Source: Gigaspora rosea (taxonomy: Eukaryota; Glomeromycota; Glomeromycetes; Diversisporales; Gigasporaceae). Taken from it: a stretch of DNA of 64,000 bases. This document shows positions 19,501 to 30,700 of this stretch, in pieces; the stretch's first letter is position 1; each line of letters starts with the position of its first letter. The notes under the pieces are model-generated. The model was not told where the DNA came from, did not search any database, and saw nothing but the letters and a program-made list of their open reading frames with translations. A program made the translations under genes and the position numbers. The DNA is taken from NCBI GenBank assembly GCA_003550325.1, contig QKWP01000055.1, forward strand, positions 396,201 to 460,200, in the 5' to 3' direction.

Positions 19501-22500
19501 AAATAACGCATTCCATCTAACCAGGTTACCAAAAATTTATCGCCAACCTTTTGAACGTTATCTAGTCTATCATAAGGAATCCACTCAATCACATGATTAA
19601 AATATGTAGCCTTAAGTTGAAATTCTTTAATAAAATCATCGACATCTTTATTTCCACTCGTCCATCCTCGTGTTGTTTTCTTAGGGTCACATGTTTGACA
19701 CCAGGCATGTGACGTGTTATATTGTTACAAATAACGCATTTTCCATTCCAATCATTTCTATTAGACCCAAATTAATCAACTACCAACATATATTCATTTG
19801 TGGTTACGTTTTGGGTTAGCCCATAGATATTTTTATTCTCTAATTGCATCTGATTTTTAAACTTGTAAAATGTATCAAATAAATAATAGAACACACTATC
19901 GATTAAATAACTGCATATAATGAAATTGCATAATCTTACCTCCTTCAAAACATTCAATAAATTTTGTGAACTAGTCAGTTGTTTAAGTTTAACTATAAAT
20001 GGTATACGTGACTGCAGTGTTGTACATGGGACAATTGGGACATATGTTGGGACATTTTGGGACATTCTGGGACAATTTTATAAATTGAAATTACTTAAAA
20101 TTTTATTAAGATAATTTAATTAAATTTTTTTAAAAATGTGTTCAGCACCTAAAAAAATATATAATTATATATTTTTAAATTAATTTATTAATTATTAAGG
20201 CTTGGGACATAGTTGGGACACTTGGGACGCTGGGACGTTGGGACATGGCAAAAAAAGGCTGGGACAGTGAAAATGTACAACACTGCGTGACTGTATATAT
20301 TCTTCCTTCTCATGTTCGATTGTCCGTACGCCATCTAACCACTTTGCCAAAAACTTGTCATCATTCTTTTGAATATTATCTAATCTGTTAAAAGTAATCC
20401 ATTCGACTACATTTTCATAAGATTCGGCTTTAAGTTGAAATTCTTTAATGCAATCATCGAAATCCTCATCTCCGCTTGTCCATCCTTGTATAGTTTTCTG
20501 AGGGTCACATGTTTGACACCATGCTTCAGATGTGTTGTATCTGTTGCAGTTTGCACATTTTCCGTAATATTCATCTCTTTTCAATCCAAATTCATCAAAT
20601 ACCACCATATATTCACATGTGGTTGTGTTTTGAGTTATTCCATAGGTATCTTCAATCTTTAATTGCATATAATTTTTAAACTTACAAAATATATTAAATA
20701 TATAATAGAGGCTAAGTAAACACACTATTGACTAAACAAATCGTATATGATGACAAAGTATAATCTTACCTCCTTCAAAACATCCAATAAATTTTGGGAA
20801 CTAGTCAGTTTTTTAAGTTTAACTATACATGGTGTGCGTAACTGTAAAAATTAAAACATCTAATGATTGATTGTCCGTACGCCATCTAACCACTTCGCCA
20901 AAAACTTGTCATCATTCTTTTGAATATTTTCTAATCTGTTAAAAGGAATCCATTCGATTACATTTTAATAAGATTTGGCTTTAAATTGAAATTCTTTAAT
21001 GCAATCATCGAAATCTTTATTTCCACTTGTCCATCCTTGTATGGTTTTCTGAAGGTCACAAGGTTGACACCAAGCTTTAGATGTGTTAAATCGGTTGCAG
21101 TTTGCGCATGTTCCATTCCATTCATCTCTTTTAGATCCAAATTCATCAAATACCACAATATATTCACTTGTGGTTATGTTTTGAGTTATTCCATAGATAT
21201 CTTCAATCTTTAATTGCATATAATTTTTAAACTTACAAAATATATTATATATATAATAGAAGCTAAGTATGCATACTATTGAGTAAACAAATTGTATATG
21301 ATGAAAAAATATAATCTTACTTCATTCAAAGCATTTAATAAATTTTGTGAACTAATTAGTTTTTTAAGTGTAATCATGTACGGCATGCGTGATTGTATAT
21401 ATTCTTTCTTTTTATATTTGATTGTCCGTATGCCATCTAACCAAGTTGCTAACAATCTATCACCAATATGCTGAATATTATCTAAACTATTAAAAGGAAT
21501 CCATTCGATTACGCCTTCATAGCTGGTAGCTTTAAGTTGAAATTCTTTGATGCAATCATCAACTTCCTTATTTCCACTTGTCCATCCTTGTGTTGTTTTC
21601 TGAGGGTCACATGTTTTACACCAAGCTGGGACGTTTTATATCGGTTGCAACCTATGCATTTTCCGTTTCTATACTTTCTTTTGGAACCAAGTTCATCAAA
21701 TACTAACATATATGCATTTGTTGTGGTATTCTGAGTTAGTCCATATACTTTAAAATTCCCATCTTTTAATTGTACATAATCCGTAAACTTATTAAACATA
21801 TATAATAAATGTAAATTAAAACAGGCCTGCATATTGTGCATTTAATAATAGTAAAAAAATAAATCTTTAATCTTACTTCTTTTAAAATATCTATTAAATT
21901 TTGCGTGCTAAAAATTTTAATTTCCACTACGCATGATGGAGTACGTGACTGTATACATTCATATTTATCTTCATTTTCATATATGTCTACATATCGTATT
22001 CCATCTAACCAGGTTGCCAAAAATTTATCAAAATGATTTTGAACGCTATTTAATCTATTAAAAGGGATCCATTCGATTACGTCTTCATAGTTGGTTGTTT
22101 TTAGTTGAAATCCTTTAATGCAATCATCGACATCCTTAATTCCACTTGTCCACCCAAGTATTAGTTTCTGAGGATCACATGCTTGACACCAAGCTTTAGA
22201 TGTGTTAAATCGGTTGCAGTTTGCGCATTTTCCATTCCAATATTGTCTTTTAGACCCAAATCCATCAAATACCAACATATACTCATTTGTTGAAGTGTCA
22301 TGAGTTAATCCATATATTTTATGCTTACTATTCTGTAATTGTACATATTCTTTAAACTTATTAAATATAAAAAATGAATTAAATAAAGCAATATATAATA
22401 GAACAGTACAATAATAAATTAAATATTTGTCTTACCTCTTTTAACATATCTAATAAGTTTTGTGAGCTAAGAATTTTAAGCTCCACTATGTATGATAGTG

Positions 22501-22798
22501 TACGTGATTGTGTATATCTATCATCACTTTTGTTATAATTTACAAATCGTATTCCATCTAACCAGGTTACCAATAATCCATCAGAATTATTTTGAATAGT
22601 ATCAAATCTATTAAAAGGAATCCATTCGATTACGTCTTCATAGTCGGTTGTTCTAAATTGAAATTCTTTAATGCAATCATCGATATCCTTATTTCCACTT
22701 GTCCACCCCTGTATTAATTTCTGAGTATCGCAACTTTGATACAAAGCTCTATATGCTGTATATGTGCTATATTGATTGCAATTTGCGCACTTTTCCAT
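16555..22798 (-). CDS. Array B: kinase gene with nine repeated ribbon/N-lobe exons
   Basis: The most complete copy. Order from the start: B9 (22436-22798), B8, B7, B6, B5, B4, B3, B2, B1 (17735-18214), C-lobe exon (16823-17642) and a short last exon (16555-16595). All introns between units are GT-AG, 75-92 bp and phase 0 on both sides, so any unit can be lost or skipped without frame change. B9, B8, B2, B1 and the C-lobe are open; B7 and B3 each have one shift, B6 one stop, B5 a MITE, B4 several lesions. Only B1 has a glycine loop, so a single kinase domain is built from B1 plus the C-lobe. Probable product: a cytosolic Ser/Thr or Tyr-like kinase with a long N-terminal string of Cys4/pseudo-N-lobe modules. 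Whether a protein is made is unknown. Confidence 0.8.
16631..16948. repeat. 159-bp tandem duplication at the end of the C-lobe exon
   Basis: Two near-identical copies, 16631-16789 and 16790-16948. Each contains the last 45 or so codons (DEIIPTLS...SEPINC), the donor G|GTAAAT and the intron start. The period is 53 codons. Array C has only one copy (37615-37770). Confidence 0.9.
16823..17642 (-). CDS. Array B kinase C-lobe exon
   Basis: Open exon beginning FKSYTEFRLAGCNLEVYGLT. It covers beta4-beta5 and the hinge (YLVVLQYANKGSLHKFL), the catalytic loop HGDFHSGNIL (HRD arginine replaced by Gly, Asp and Asn kept), DLGLSRK in place of DFG, VAPEVL and DIYSFGIIMTEM, and ends near RPTASDI. With exon B1 it forms a full-length kinase domain of usual size. 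The donor G|GTAAAT at 16822 lies before an in-frame TAA at 16815-16817, so read-through without splicing would end four residues later. Confidence 0.85.
17735..18214 (-). CDS. Array B unit B1: N-lobe with intact glycine loop
   Basis: 160-codon open exon: FGLTHDTA beta4-beta5 relic, ribbon CEICNRFNSSDAWCQTCD, WTSGITDVDD, then IGEGGFGTVFSATWLDG with all loop glycines and VVALKTLPGS with the beta3 Lys, ending FLRE before the donor. It is the only unit of array B that could bind ATP in the normal way. Confidence 0.85.
18293..18763 (-). CDS. Array B unit B2 (open exon)
   Basis: 157 codons. Ribbon CANCNRFNTSEAWCQTCD; loop replaced by IGDKFLAAWLDG; the lysine strand reads LVELKTLSSQ. The donor lies in a doubled GTAAGTAAG, so two alternative splice positions are possible. 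Confidence 0.8.
18842..19311 (-). pseudogene. Array B unit B3
   Basis: Open through VDDKFLATWLDGIRYVEYNN. One base is missing near 18885 (TTTTAAGGTTACC against TTTTAAGCTCTACC in sisters), which shifts the last 15 codons. Confidence 0.75.
19387..19861 (-). pseudogene. Array B unit B4
   Basis: NKNIYGLTQNVTT type, the most decayed unit of B, with small indels near 19405 and 19720 and a disturbed FDEFG segment near 19770. The middle part with VGDKFLVTWLDG is still readable. Confidence 0.7.
19940..20680 (-). pseudogene. Array B unit B5, interrupted by a MITE
   Basis: IYGITQN type. Without the 271-bp MITE and one 8-bp target copy the exon would be 462 bp (154 codons), the same as B6, C5 and C6, so the insertion seems to be the main lesion. 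Confidence 0.8.
20015..20285. mobile_element. hAT-type MITE with perfect 8-bp target duplication
   Basis: Ends CAGTGTTGTACAT and ATGTACAACACTG are inverted. CGTGACTG flanks it on both sides (20007-20014, 20286-20293). The interior has several GGGACA repeats near both ends and an AT-rich core. It has no coding capacity. CAGTG termini and an 8-bp duplication are typical of hAT. Confidence 0.92.
20770..21231 (-). pseudogene. Array B unit B6
   Basis: 154-codon exon of the IYGITQN type, in frame over its length except for a TAA (GAA in sisters) just before NVIEW near 20966. Confidence 0.75.
21321..21787 (-). pseudogene. Array B unit B7
   Basis: KTS-type unit (CIGCNRYKTS). A single missing base near 21629 (AAGCTGGGACG against AAGCTGGTGACG) shifts the frame inside the ribbon. 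Confidence 0.75.
21877..22356 (-). CDS. Array B unit B8 (open exon)
   Basis: 160-codon open exon. Ribbon CANCNRFNTSKAWCQACD; loop replaced by NHFDKFLATWLDG; lysine strand VVEIKIFST. Confidence 0.8.
22436..22798 (-). CDS. Array B unit B9, first exon with start codon
   Basis: 121 codons from MEKCANCNQ. The third ribbon cysteine is replaced by Tyr (ALYQSCD). NNSDGLLVTWLDG stands in for the P-loop. The start is chosen because C9 and A7 share it, no beta4-beta5 part precedes it, and the promoter block follows directly upstream. Confidence 0.8.
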
Positions 22799-22845
22799 TA
22801 GAATTTTTTGATAATTCTAAGGTGTTACAGGGAAAGATGCAGTTG

Positions 22846-22925
22846 TTATATAACACAGCACGTAACACAAAACTAAAACTGCATCGTGGAAACCTAATTT
22901 AAAATATTACTGTATCTCTGATTGG
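22846..22925 (-). promoter_or_regulatory. Array B promoter: TATA and CCAAT motifs
   Basis: TTATATAA (22846-22853) and CCAAT on the minus strand (22921-22925), spaced from the ATG much as in arrays A and C, and again flanked by the GATGCAGTT inverted pair. Confidence 0.6.
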
Positions 22926-23009
22926 ACAAAATAAATCACGCAACTTTTTACTTTGCAAGATCCGGTGTAATATAAAGCTAAAAAAAAATTGAAATCGTCG
23001 ACAGGCTGT

Positions 23010-24660
23010 AATTTTATTATGAAACCTTTTTTCAATTTTAAAAAATCTATTGCAAAAAATTTTGGTATTATTTATGCCTTAAATTTTGCCTTTATACCGA
23101 TACTAACAATATCTTGCAGCATTTGATTGTTTTCTATGGTCATCAGAATTTGTAATCGGGAACAGAATTTCCAGATGTTAACAGGAACCCATCGTGGGAT
23201 TGTTTAGCACATTCAAAACTTAATAATTATTATTCGGGTACTTTGTACAGATTCTGGTCCTATCTTCTATGTTCAGATTAAATAATTAATATATTTAAGA
23301 ATTAGTTTTAAGAATTTTAAATAACTTATGTCTTATAACTGTTCTCATAAATTTTGATCAAATTTAAAAAGCTATGCGTTGAATATTCGGGCGAATTAAT
23401 TAAGCTTTTTTGAATTAGATGATGCTTATTTTATTATTACATTCGTTTAGAAAGCTTTGGATAATAACTAAATTTTTGGATTTTGGCAGGTTAAATTCTT
23501 TTGATGAGCTTTTAGTCATTTTAAAATGCACGTTTATTAAAGTCTAATTTATGCTTTGAATTTTTTGTATTTCAAGAGAAGTCAGCTAGCAGAAAAAAAA
23601 ACCAGATCTTTTCTAAAATTATCACACAAGCTAAGTAAATTATGAATACAAATTAGATAAACATACAGTCATAACTCCAATAATTCATGAATTTATAAGC
23701 GTTAAATCTATCTTGTTCGCATAATAACGAAAACAATAAATTATCGTGAATTTATTATTATGGCTTTAATACTTAATAAAAATGATGATATGATAAAATT
23801 TATTAAAGATATTATAACTATACTTTGTCAAGGTTGACGAAATAAAGTATCTTATAAAATCATTACCAAGATTATGCTTTTACATGCAAAATCAAAAATG
23901 ATATCTGATTAAATTTTTACGTACAATTGTTCCAGAATTTATGAGGACAGAACTCAAATGAATAAATAAATGATCCTGTAACCAATAAAAATAAAGGGAT
24001 TAGGAAATATTTAAATCACAGAACTATAATTTAGACAAAAGAGCATAGGAAAGTTCATGTGAAATATTCAAATTATATAGATTATAACAAACATGGTTAT
24101 AAAACAATAAAATCATCATCTATATACACTATAATGAACTTTTAATGTAAAAATCACCAGTCATTGTTGAAAGAGTTTAATCAATAACGTAATTATAAAA
24201 AACTTTATCAATAAAAGTTCCAGCGCTAATTACACAACAAAGATAATCTTGTTAAAATAATTCTTTTAAAAATATCATTCTGTAAAAAACTAGTCAAGTG
24301 ATTGTTCATTATCTAGTATGCTTTAGAAACGTAGCCAATTTAGAATAATTAAATTATATAATTAAATCACTTTATTCATTCATCTAATATCTCTTACGAG
24401 TTCAGAAAGGAATTTACATATTTGTTAGATTCTAAAACTAAATGTTTCCTTTGATAAAATTAAATGAAAATTCTAGAAACATAAAATTACAGTAATAGTA
24501 TATCTATATCAAGAATTTAATCAAGCACTTTCGTCTAATCAATCAAAGAAAAATAAATAAGTAATATCGATTGAAGTTGAAGTAGACAATAATAAATTTT
24601 CAACACTAACGATAAAAAATAAAAAAAAAAGAAATAGTTAGAAAACACTATAAATTTAAT
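23010..24660. repeat. Spacer S1, copy B
   Basis: Non-coding, colinear with 4190-5845 with small indels. No gene seen. Confidence 0.7.
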
Positions 24661-24669
24661 ATATTAATA

Positions 24670-25285
24670 AAATTATCGAATCACTACAGTTTTTTGAAAA
24701 GTTGCAATAACAGAAGAGATTAACTCTAATTCTTTCGTCTTTTCGTTGTATAAGTCCGTATAATGCTGCAATAAATTTGCCACAACTCAAATTTCCCATT
24801 TCTAATCTATCATCAGGTATTTAGGCTATGATTATTTTCCATCATATCATTGCTAGAATCAAGAGTTTTCAAATCTTCAAAAACAAGTTGAATAGTGTTG
24901 CCAGCATTCTGAAAAATAAATATATTTTAGAAATTAAATATAATTTAATATAAATTAATTGATATAAATATAACTGATTGGACACACACAACAAATAGAT
25001 TTAATGAATATGACCAATAGATATTAAAAAGAAATATAAAAGAAATATAAATACTTCATATATTTTTACATATTCATTTGGAGATCCAGGTATTTCAGTT
25101 TCAAGTTTACCATGAACGATAGCATTTAACAAGTCATAACCATAAGGAGATTCGGATTTAAATGGAAACACCACTTGCAAATTTGCCAATGAAGAATTCC
25201 AATACTATATATATCCGAGCTTCTATTAAGTTTGCAAGTTTCAATACTTTGTAAATATTGCAGGATCTATATATTGAATAAATTT
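24670..25285 (-). pseudogene. K2-B: 3' fragment of the pseudokinase gene
   Basis: C-terminal exon and the PFKSESPYGYDLLNA exon only. Homology stops at about 25285, in the middle of the YIDPQYLQS exon, where a TLDc fragment on the other strand begins. Frame lost near 24820. Confidence 0.7.
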
Positions 25286-25667
25286 TCACGAAGTATGCGA
25301 TAATATGCCTGGTACTGTGGCTATCATAAAGGTTAATGGCACAAATGAAATACTTGGTGGATATAATCCATTAGTCTGGATGTCTAATTATAAACTTAAA
25401 TGGTCTAAAACAACCGATGGTTTTATTTTTTCATTGAAACCCCAAAATTTACCGAATTCCATCCTTAGTAGAATTATTCATGCGAATAAAGTAATTGGAT
25501 GTTGTAGCTATTATTGTCCAGTTTTCGGTAATAATTTTGGCATATTGGGTGATATTAAACAATGGTATTATGTTCATATTGGTGCATATTTTGAAAAACG
25601 GCTTAGATCTGATAATCAGAATCTTTTAATTGATGAATTTGAAGTGTTTCAAGTCTTGAAAAACTGA
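25286..25667 (+). pseudogene. TLDc-domain C-terminal fragment
   Basis: Open frame from the breakpoint: HEVCDNMPGTVAIIKVNGTN, EILGGYNPLVW, FIFSLK, SRIIHAN, then LLIDEFEVFQV and stop. This is the C-terminal half of a TLDc domain as found in the many BTB/TLDc proteins of these fungi. The N-terminal half and any BTB domain are missing because the gene was cut at the K2-B junction. The reading frame that remains is clean, so the truncation may be fairly recent. Confidence 0.8.
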
Positions 25668-28600
25668 TTTGAATTTTAAACTTGTGATCAAAAAAGATAT
25701 TGAGAGCCTTCTCTGAATATATATCGGATATTGTTATTAGAGATTTAGGAATTATCTAGTATCTTCGTAGATACAATTTTTAATGATCGAAGTAGTGCAC
25801 AGGTATAATAACGTAATTATGACTATTCTAATTAAAATCAATTGCACTAATAAGGACATTATTTGAGATTAGATGAGATTAGATTTGCTCATGTATCATT
25901 TTTACTATGATGTTAGTTAATGATTGAGCAGCTTTTATGGATTTTAAGTGAAACATTAAGCGGCTTCGAAATTTTGCAAATACAAAAAATGGTAAGGAAC
26001 ATAGCTCAACTTCATCTATTGTTTATTTACGTATTTTACCAATTACACATATGATTATACAATGTTCAAGATAAAAATATGATGTATTACTGAAAAGAAT
26101 TACTGCACTTTTAGGTTCTCCAATATCTATTTACTAGAAAATTTTTTTAAAATAAAAATATCAAAAGTGTGATAAGTTAATGTCGATTAAAAAGGTTATA
26201 AAGAAAAAAAGTATAGTACTATTTAATCAAAAAAGTATAATACTATTTAATCAAAAAAAGTATAATACTATTTAATCTAATAATTATAAAGTTTTGATAA
26301 TTTAGTGCCAACAATAAAATATTTGATGTAGAATTTTTTTTTAACGAATTGGTAAGCTCACCGGTATTTGCGCTATTTAACTACGTGTCTCATGTTTTAT
26401 TTATCTTGAGTTTAATCGATTAATATTGTTCCACCAATTAAAGTTTAATTTTTTCCATTGCATTTTCGAAACATTTCATCCCATAAATTAAGACACTTAA
26501 AAATTCTTTAAGGCTAAGATACATTGCACTTAAATATTGTATATTTAAAAAGTGCGCTTTGTATAATATACTTGTCCGTTTAATAGATTTTAATCTGTTT
26601 ATTTTAGCCAGACCTATTAAATTTGAGCGAAATATATTTTGTTAAGAAATTTTTGTGATTAAATAAATCGTAGAATATGTCATCAGCGAGTTCATTATTG
26701 CTATATCAATAAAATCGTAAATTATTATTAACAAAACGTGCATAAATATTATTGGATGTAAGAATTTAATTTGGCATCTGAATAGCACAAAAGCATGTCT
26801 CTATTTATATCTAGTATCATTTCTTATTTATCTATTTAAGCGTAAATTAATATTTCCTTTTGAAAGTTTCTCCAAAGCTGATTATTTTATTAAAAAACAA
26901 GATCATTTGGTATTAATTTTTAATATTTATATTACACGAAACCTGAAACCGTCAATTTTCTTTTATTAGTTTCAGCTATTAAATTCGCTGGATATCAGGG
27001 CGGTTAAAGTCTTCAAGTAACGTCTGATAAGTGTATCGAAAAAAGAAAAAATTAGAAATGATACATATCGGTAGGATAATACAAACAAAAAATTAACCTC
27101 GCATTACTAATTTATTTACATTAAGAAAAAGAAACATTAAAATTTTATGTTTATTATTTATTGTTTTCACCACTATTTGTCAATTGGTTGTTAAAAAAAT
27201 TGCTTGATGAAAGCCATTAACTGTACATGAGCAATAACAGAATGGATTCCATAGATAAATGAAATTAATATATCATATATGCTGTGTATACTACATTTAT
27301 TTCTAAACTATATTTTATGACTTTAAATTTTAAATTATTGAATACGTTAATTAATAAATGATCTTTAGGTAAAGATCAATGCTGCTCGCTACCATGATTT
27401 TAATAATTTTTAATCTCAATAAGTTAACTAGAATTTATAAAAGCAAATTTCAATGAATTTTAATTATATTTTATCGGCCTATAAAATAATAAATGATACT
27501 TACTGTATGATACCCGCTAAATTTATGCGAATATAATTTAATGAAAATAAGATATATGAAAGTTAATACTGCAAACTTGAAGCTTACATTTAAATACTCT
27601 GATTAATAATCTTAATGCCAGTGATTAAATAAAACTAAAAGGTATTTAATCTGACAATTATCCATTAAACCGGTTTACAATATATTAAATTATATACAAA
27701 TAGTATATATTTGATATAAATTTATAGATTCAAAGGGAACTAAGTATATAGTTATTATAGCATTTGCGTGGTTCTAATATATATTTGAATTGTTCAAAGA
27801 CCACAGATCAAGACTTCTTGTGTGAAATAGCTTCGCATATTTCATTAGGTTTCGCCTGGTTCTTGACCATTCGTCACATTCAATCATTTTATCTTTTAAA
27901 ATTTTTTTAACGAATAATGAAATCTGGTTTCGATGAGCATATAACCTTTTTTATTTATTATTGATATTTCGTTCTTTCGTCGGGAAACTTCACCCTTCGC
28001 AGAGGTTTTATCAGGAGATTTATCAGTTTCATCTATTGACGTTTGTTTAATTATAAAGTTAGCACATATTCAGTAAACACATTCAATTCCACATAAGCAT
28101 GCTTCTAATTATGGATTGAAAATCTAAAATTTTTTTTAAATACATACAATAAAATTTTTACATACAATACATATTGTGTATAATACGAATATCGAATCAC
28201 GAATAAAAACGAACCAGTAATAACGTCCAACTTTTAAACTTACATGGAAATGATCTATTGTATTTCGGCAAAAAAAAAAAAAGGTTAAATACTATTCTAA
28301 TTGACCATTCTTGAGATTCTTAAAACGGATTAACCAAATTTTCATTTTTGGCAAGTTGGAAGATATTTTTTTGATACGCTTTTTATATTGATATCAAAAA
28401 TGCAGCTTATGTGTATTAGGTGATTATAATGAATCTACCCTGCTTTAAGGAATCCGTTTTTTATTGCATAATATAATAAGCAATTTCAATCTTTTCCAGA
28501 ATTTTTTCCCAACATCAATTATTAAAATTTTTTTGACTATTTTTCAATATTAACATTACCGAATGAATGCTACTATATAATATTTAATTACTCTGCGTAG

Positions 28601-29050
28601 GATTATAAACACTCATTTTCGGCACTCGTCGACTGTCAATGTGTAAAAGTATTCTACAATATTGTTGAAAAATCCAGATTACTTTTTACAAGAAATAAGA
28701 CTATATGAACACTACTTTTAGAATTAACTTTGAAATACAACCTTTATTAATTCCTTTTAAAATTGACCCTCAAAGTCACCCAAGACCATTATTCGAATAT
28801 ACAAATTATATCACATCTATTAACAGTTATTTGTATGATGGGATTAGCAATTTGCTTCTTTATTAAAAACATGAAATAAGAAGTTAAATTGAAATTGTCG
28901 TTAAATTCATTTATTGCAATATTTCTATGAACTAAAGAATTGTTAAGAACCTATATCTTTATGAAATTATTAGCAATCAAATAATATTTGAAAGTCTTTA
29001 ATATTTTATGTATTGTCATTATGATTTTAAACCTGTGGCAATAGAGGTAT

Positions 29051-29053
<3 letters not shown>
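25668..29053. other. AT-rich region without recognised genes
   Basis: No ORF over 60 codons that I trust. It separates segment B from segment C. It contains a short tandem repeat at 26204-26277. Confidence 0.6.
26204..26277. repeat. Three tandem 24-25-bp units
   Basis: AAAAAAAGTATARTACTATT followed by TAATC, three times in a row with one substitution and A-run length changes. Confidence 0.8.

Positions 29054-29112
<59 letters not shown>
29054..29112. repeat. (GA)n microsatellite
   Basis: About 29 perfect GA dinucleotides. Confidence 0.95.
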
Positions 29113-29116
<4 letters not shown>

Positions 29117-29221
29117 TTCAAGAATTTTACTTTAATTTATTTAAAACTTTGATTCTGATCATTGTCCTGGATTTAAAGAAATGGTAACATTATTAGAGAC
29201 TCTTATAAAAGACACACTGGC

Positions 29222-29359
29222 ATAAATTGTTTAGGTCTTTCAAAGAATAGGTTTGGTTCCGAAAGGGAAAGGTATTACAGTATTATCAAAGGACTTTACA
29301 AGAACGCAACATTAACTACTTTGGATCTTTCATACAACAAAATTGGGCCAGAAGGTTAG
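29222..29359 (+). pseudogene. Leucine-rich-repeat relic
   Basis: INCLGLSKNRFGSE, then after a frame change ALYKNATLTTLDLSYNKIGP as one repeat and a stop. The spacing fits 28-residue ribonuclease-inhibitor-like repeats. It ends where the segment-C duplication begins. Only one to two repeats remain. Confidence 0.6.
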
Positions 29360-29463
29360 CATTTGACTTAGTCAAAACTCTACGATTTCAATTGAAGTTG
29401 AAATAGACAATTATAAATTTTCAACCCTAATGATAAAAAAAATAGTTAGAAAACACTATAAAT

Positions 29464-30700
29464 TTAATATATTAATAAAATTATCGTATCACCTACAATT
29501 TTTTGTAAAGTTGCAATAACAGAAGAGATTAACTCTAATTCTTTCGTCTTTTGGTTGTATAAGTCTGTATAATGCTGCAATAAATTTGCCACACTCAAAT
29601 TTCCCATATCTAATATATCATTAGGTATTTGACTATCATTATACTCCATCATATCATTGCTGGAATCAAGTGTATTCAAATCCTCAAAAACACGTTGAAT
29701 AGACAGTTGTTGTTTTGGATCATTCCGAAAAATGAATACAATTGATTTTATACATTAAATATAATTTAATATCTGATATAAATAAATAGATATAAATAGA
29801 ACTAATGGACCCACACAGCCGATAGAATAGATGAATTTAACCAATAGATAAAAAAGAGATAAAAAAGAGATAAAAAAGAAATATCATTATCCTCATATAT
29901 TTTTACATATTCATTTGGAGTTCCGGGTATTTCATTTTCGCGTTTACCATGAATGACAGCATTAAACAAATCATAACCATAGGGAGATTCGGATTCAAAT
30001 GGAACAACACCACTTGAAATTTGCAAAAGAAGAATTCCAATACTATATATATCTGAACTTCTATTAAGTTTGTAAGTTTCGATACTTTGTAAATATATAT
30101 TGTTCGCTTTATGAATAAGAACGTTTTCAGAATGCTAAGGCAAATTAAAAATTTAACAAAAATTGTTTCATAAAGATAAATAAAAAAATATCGAGTACCA
30201 GATTCATGTGAATTATATTATTTTCATACAAAAATTTTACAACACTTACAAGTTGTTTTGCAAGGCATATTCTTTTTTCCAGTTAATCGTGTTAGCTTTT
30301 TGTTCCAAAAATTGACAAAGGGTTCCATAATCTGCATATTCAAGAATTTCTTTTGGTTCTAAAAGACTCTTTTTGTTAGTAATAATTATATATCCAGAAT
30401 CATTATTCATAATTTTTATTTACATATTGTCTGGTGGCTCCTAAGGTTTTTAATATGTTATCGTGCAACTCTAATTCTTTATGCTGCTTCAACTGAAAAT
30501 TTAATGCTTACTATATCATAATTAAGTATGTTACAAAAAAAAGTCGCTAATATAAAAAAAAAACTTAATTTAGTAATAAAACCTTTAAAAGTACACTTAT
30601 GAAAAAAGAATTTTATTCAAAATCATAGTTATTTTATATTTTTCCGAAAAAATTTTATAAAAATTAGTAGCAAACTCCGTGCTAATCGTTCAATTGTTTC
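29464..30700 (-). pseudogene. K2-C': pseudokinase-family gene
   Basis: Colinear with K2-B' and closest to it. The C-terminal exon (29464-29679) and the QISSGVVPFESESPYGYDLF exon (29802-30026) are open. As in B', the acceptor before the C-terminal exon is CGG instead of CAG (near 29728), and part of the ECWQH stretch is deleted. HMN replaces HRD near 30200. Confidence 0.7.

Noticed and set aside
20435-21213. Plus-strand ORFs of 60-75 codons over the kinase arrays (also near 18000, 38800, 41850)
   Set aside because: They are antisense shadows of the repeated exons and recur at the same place in each unit.
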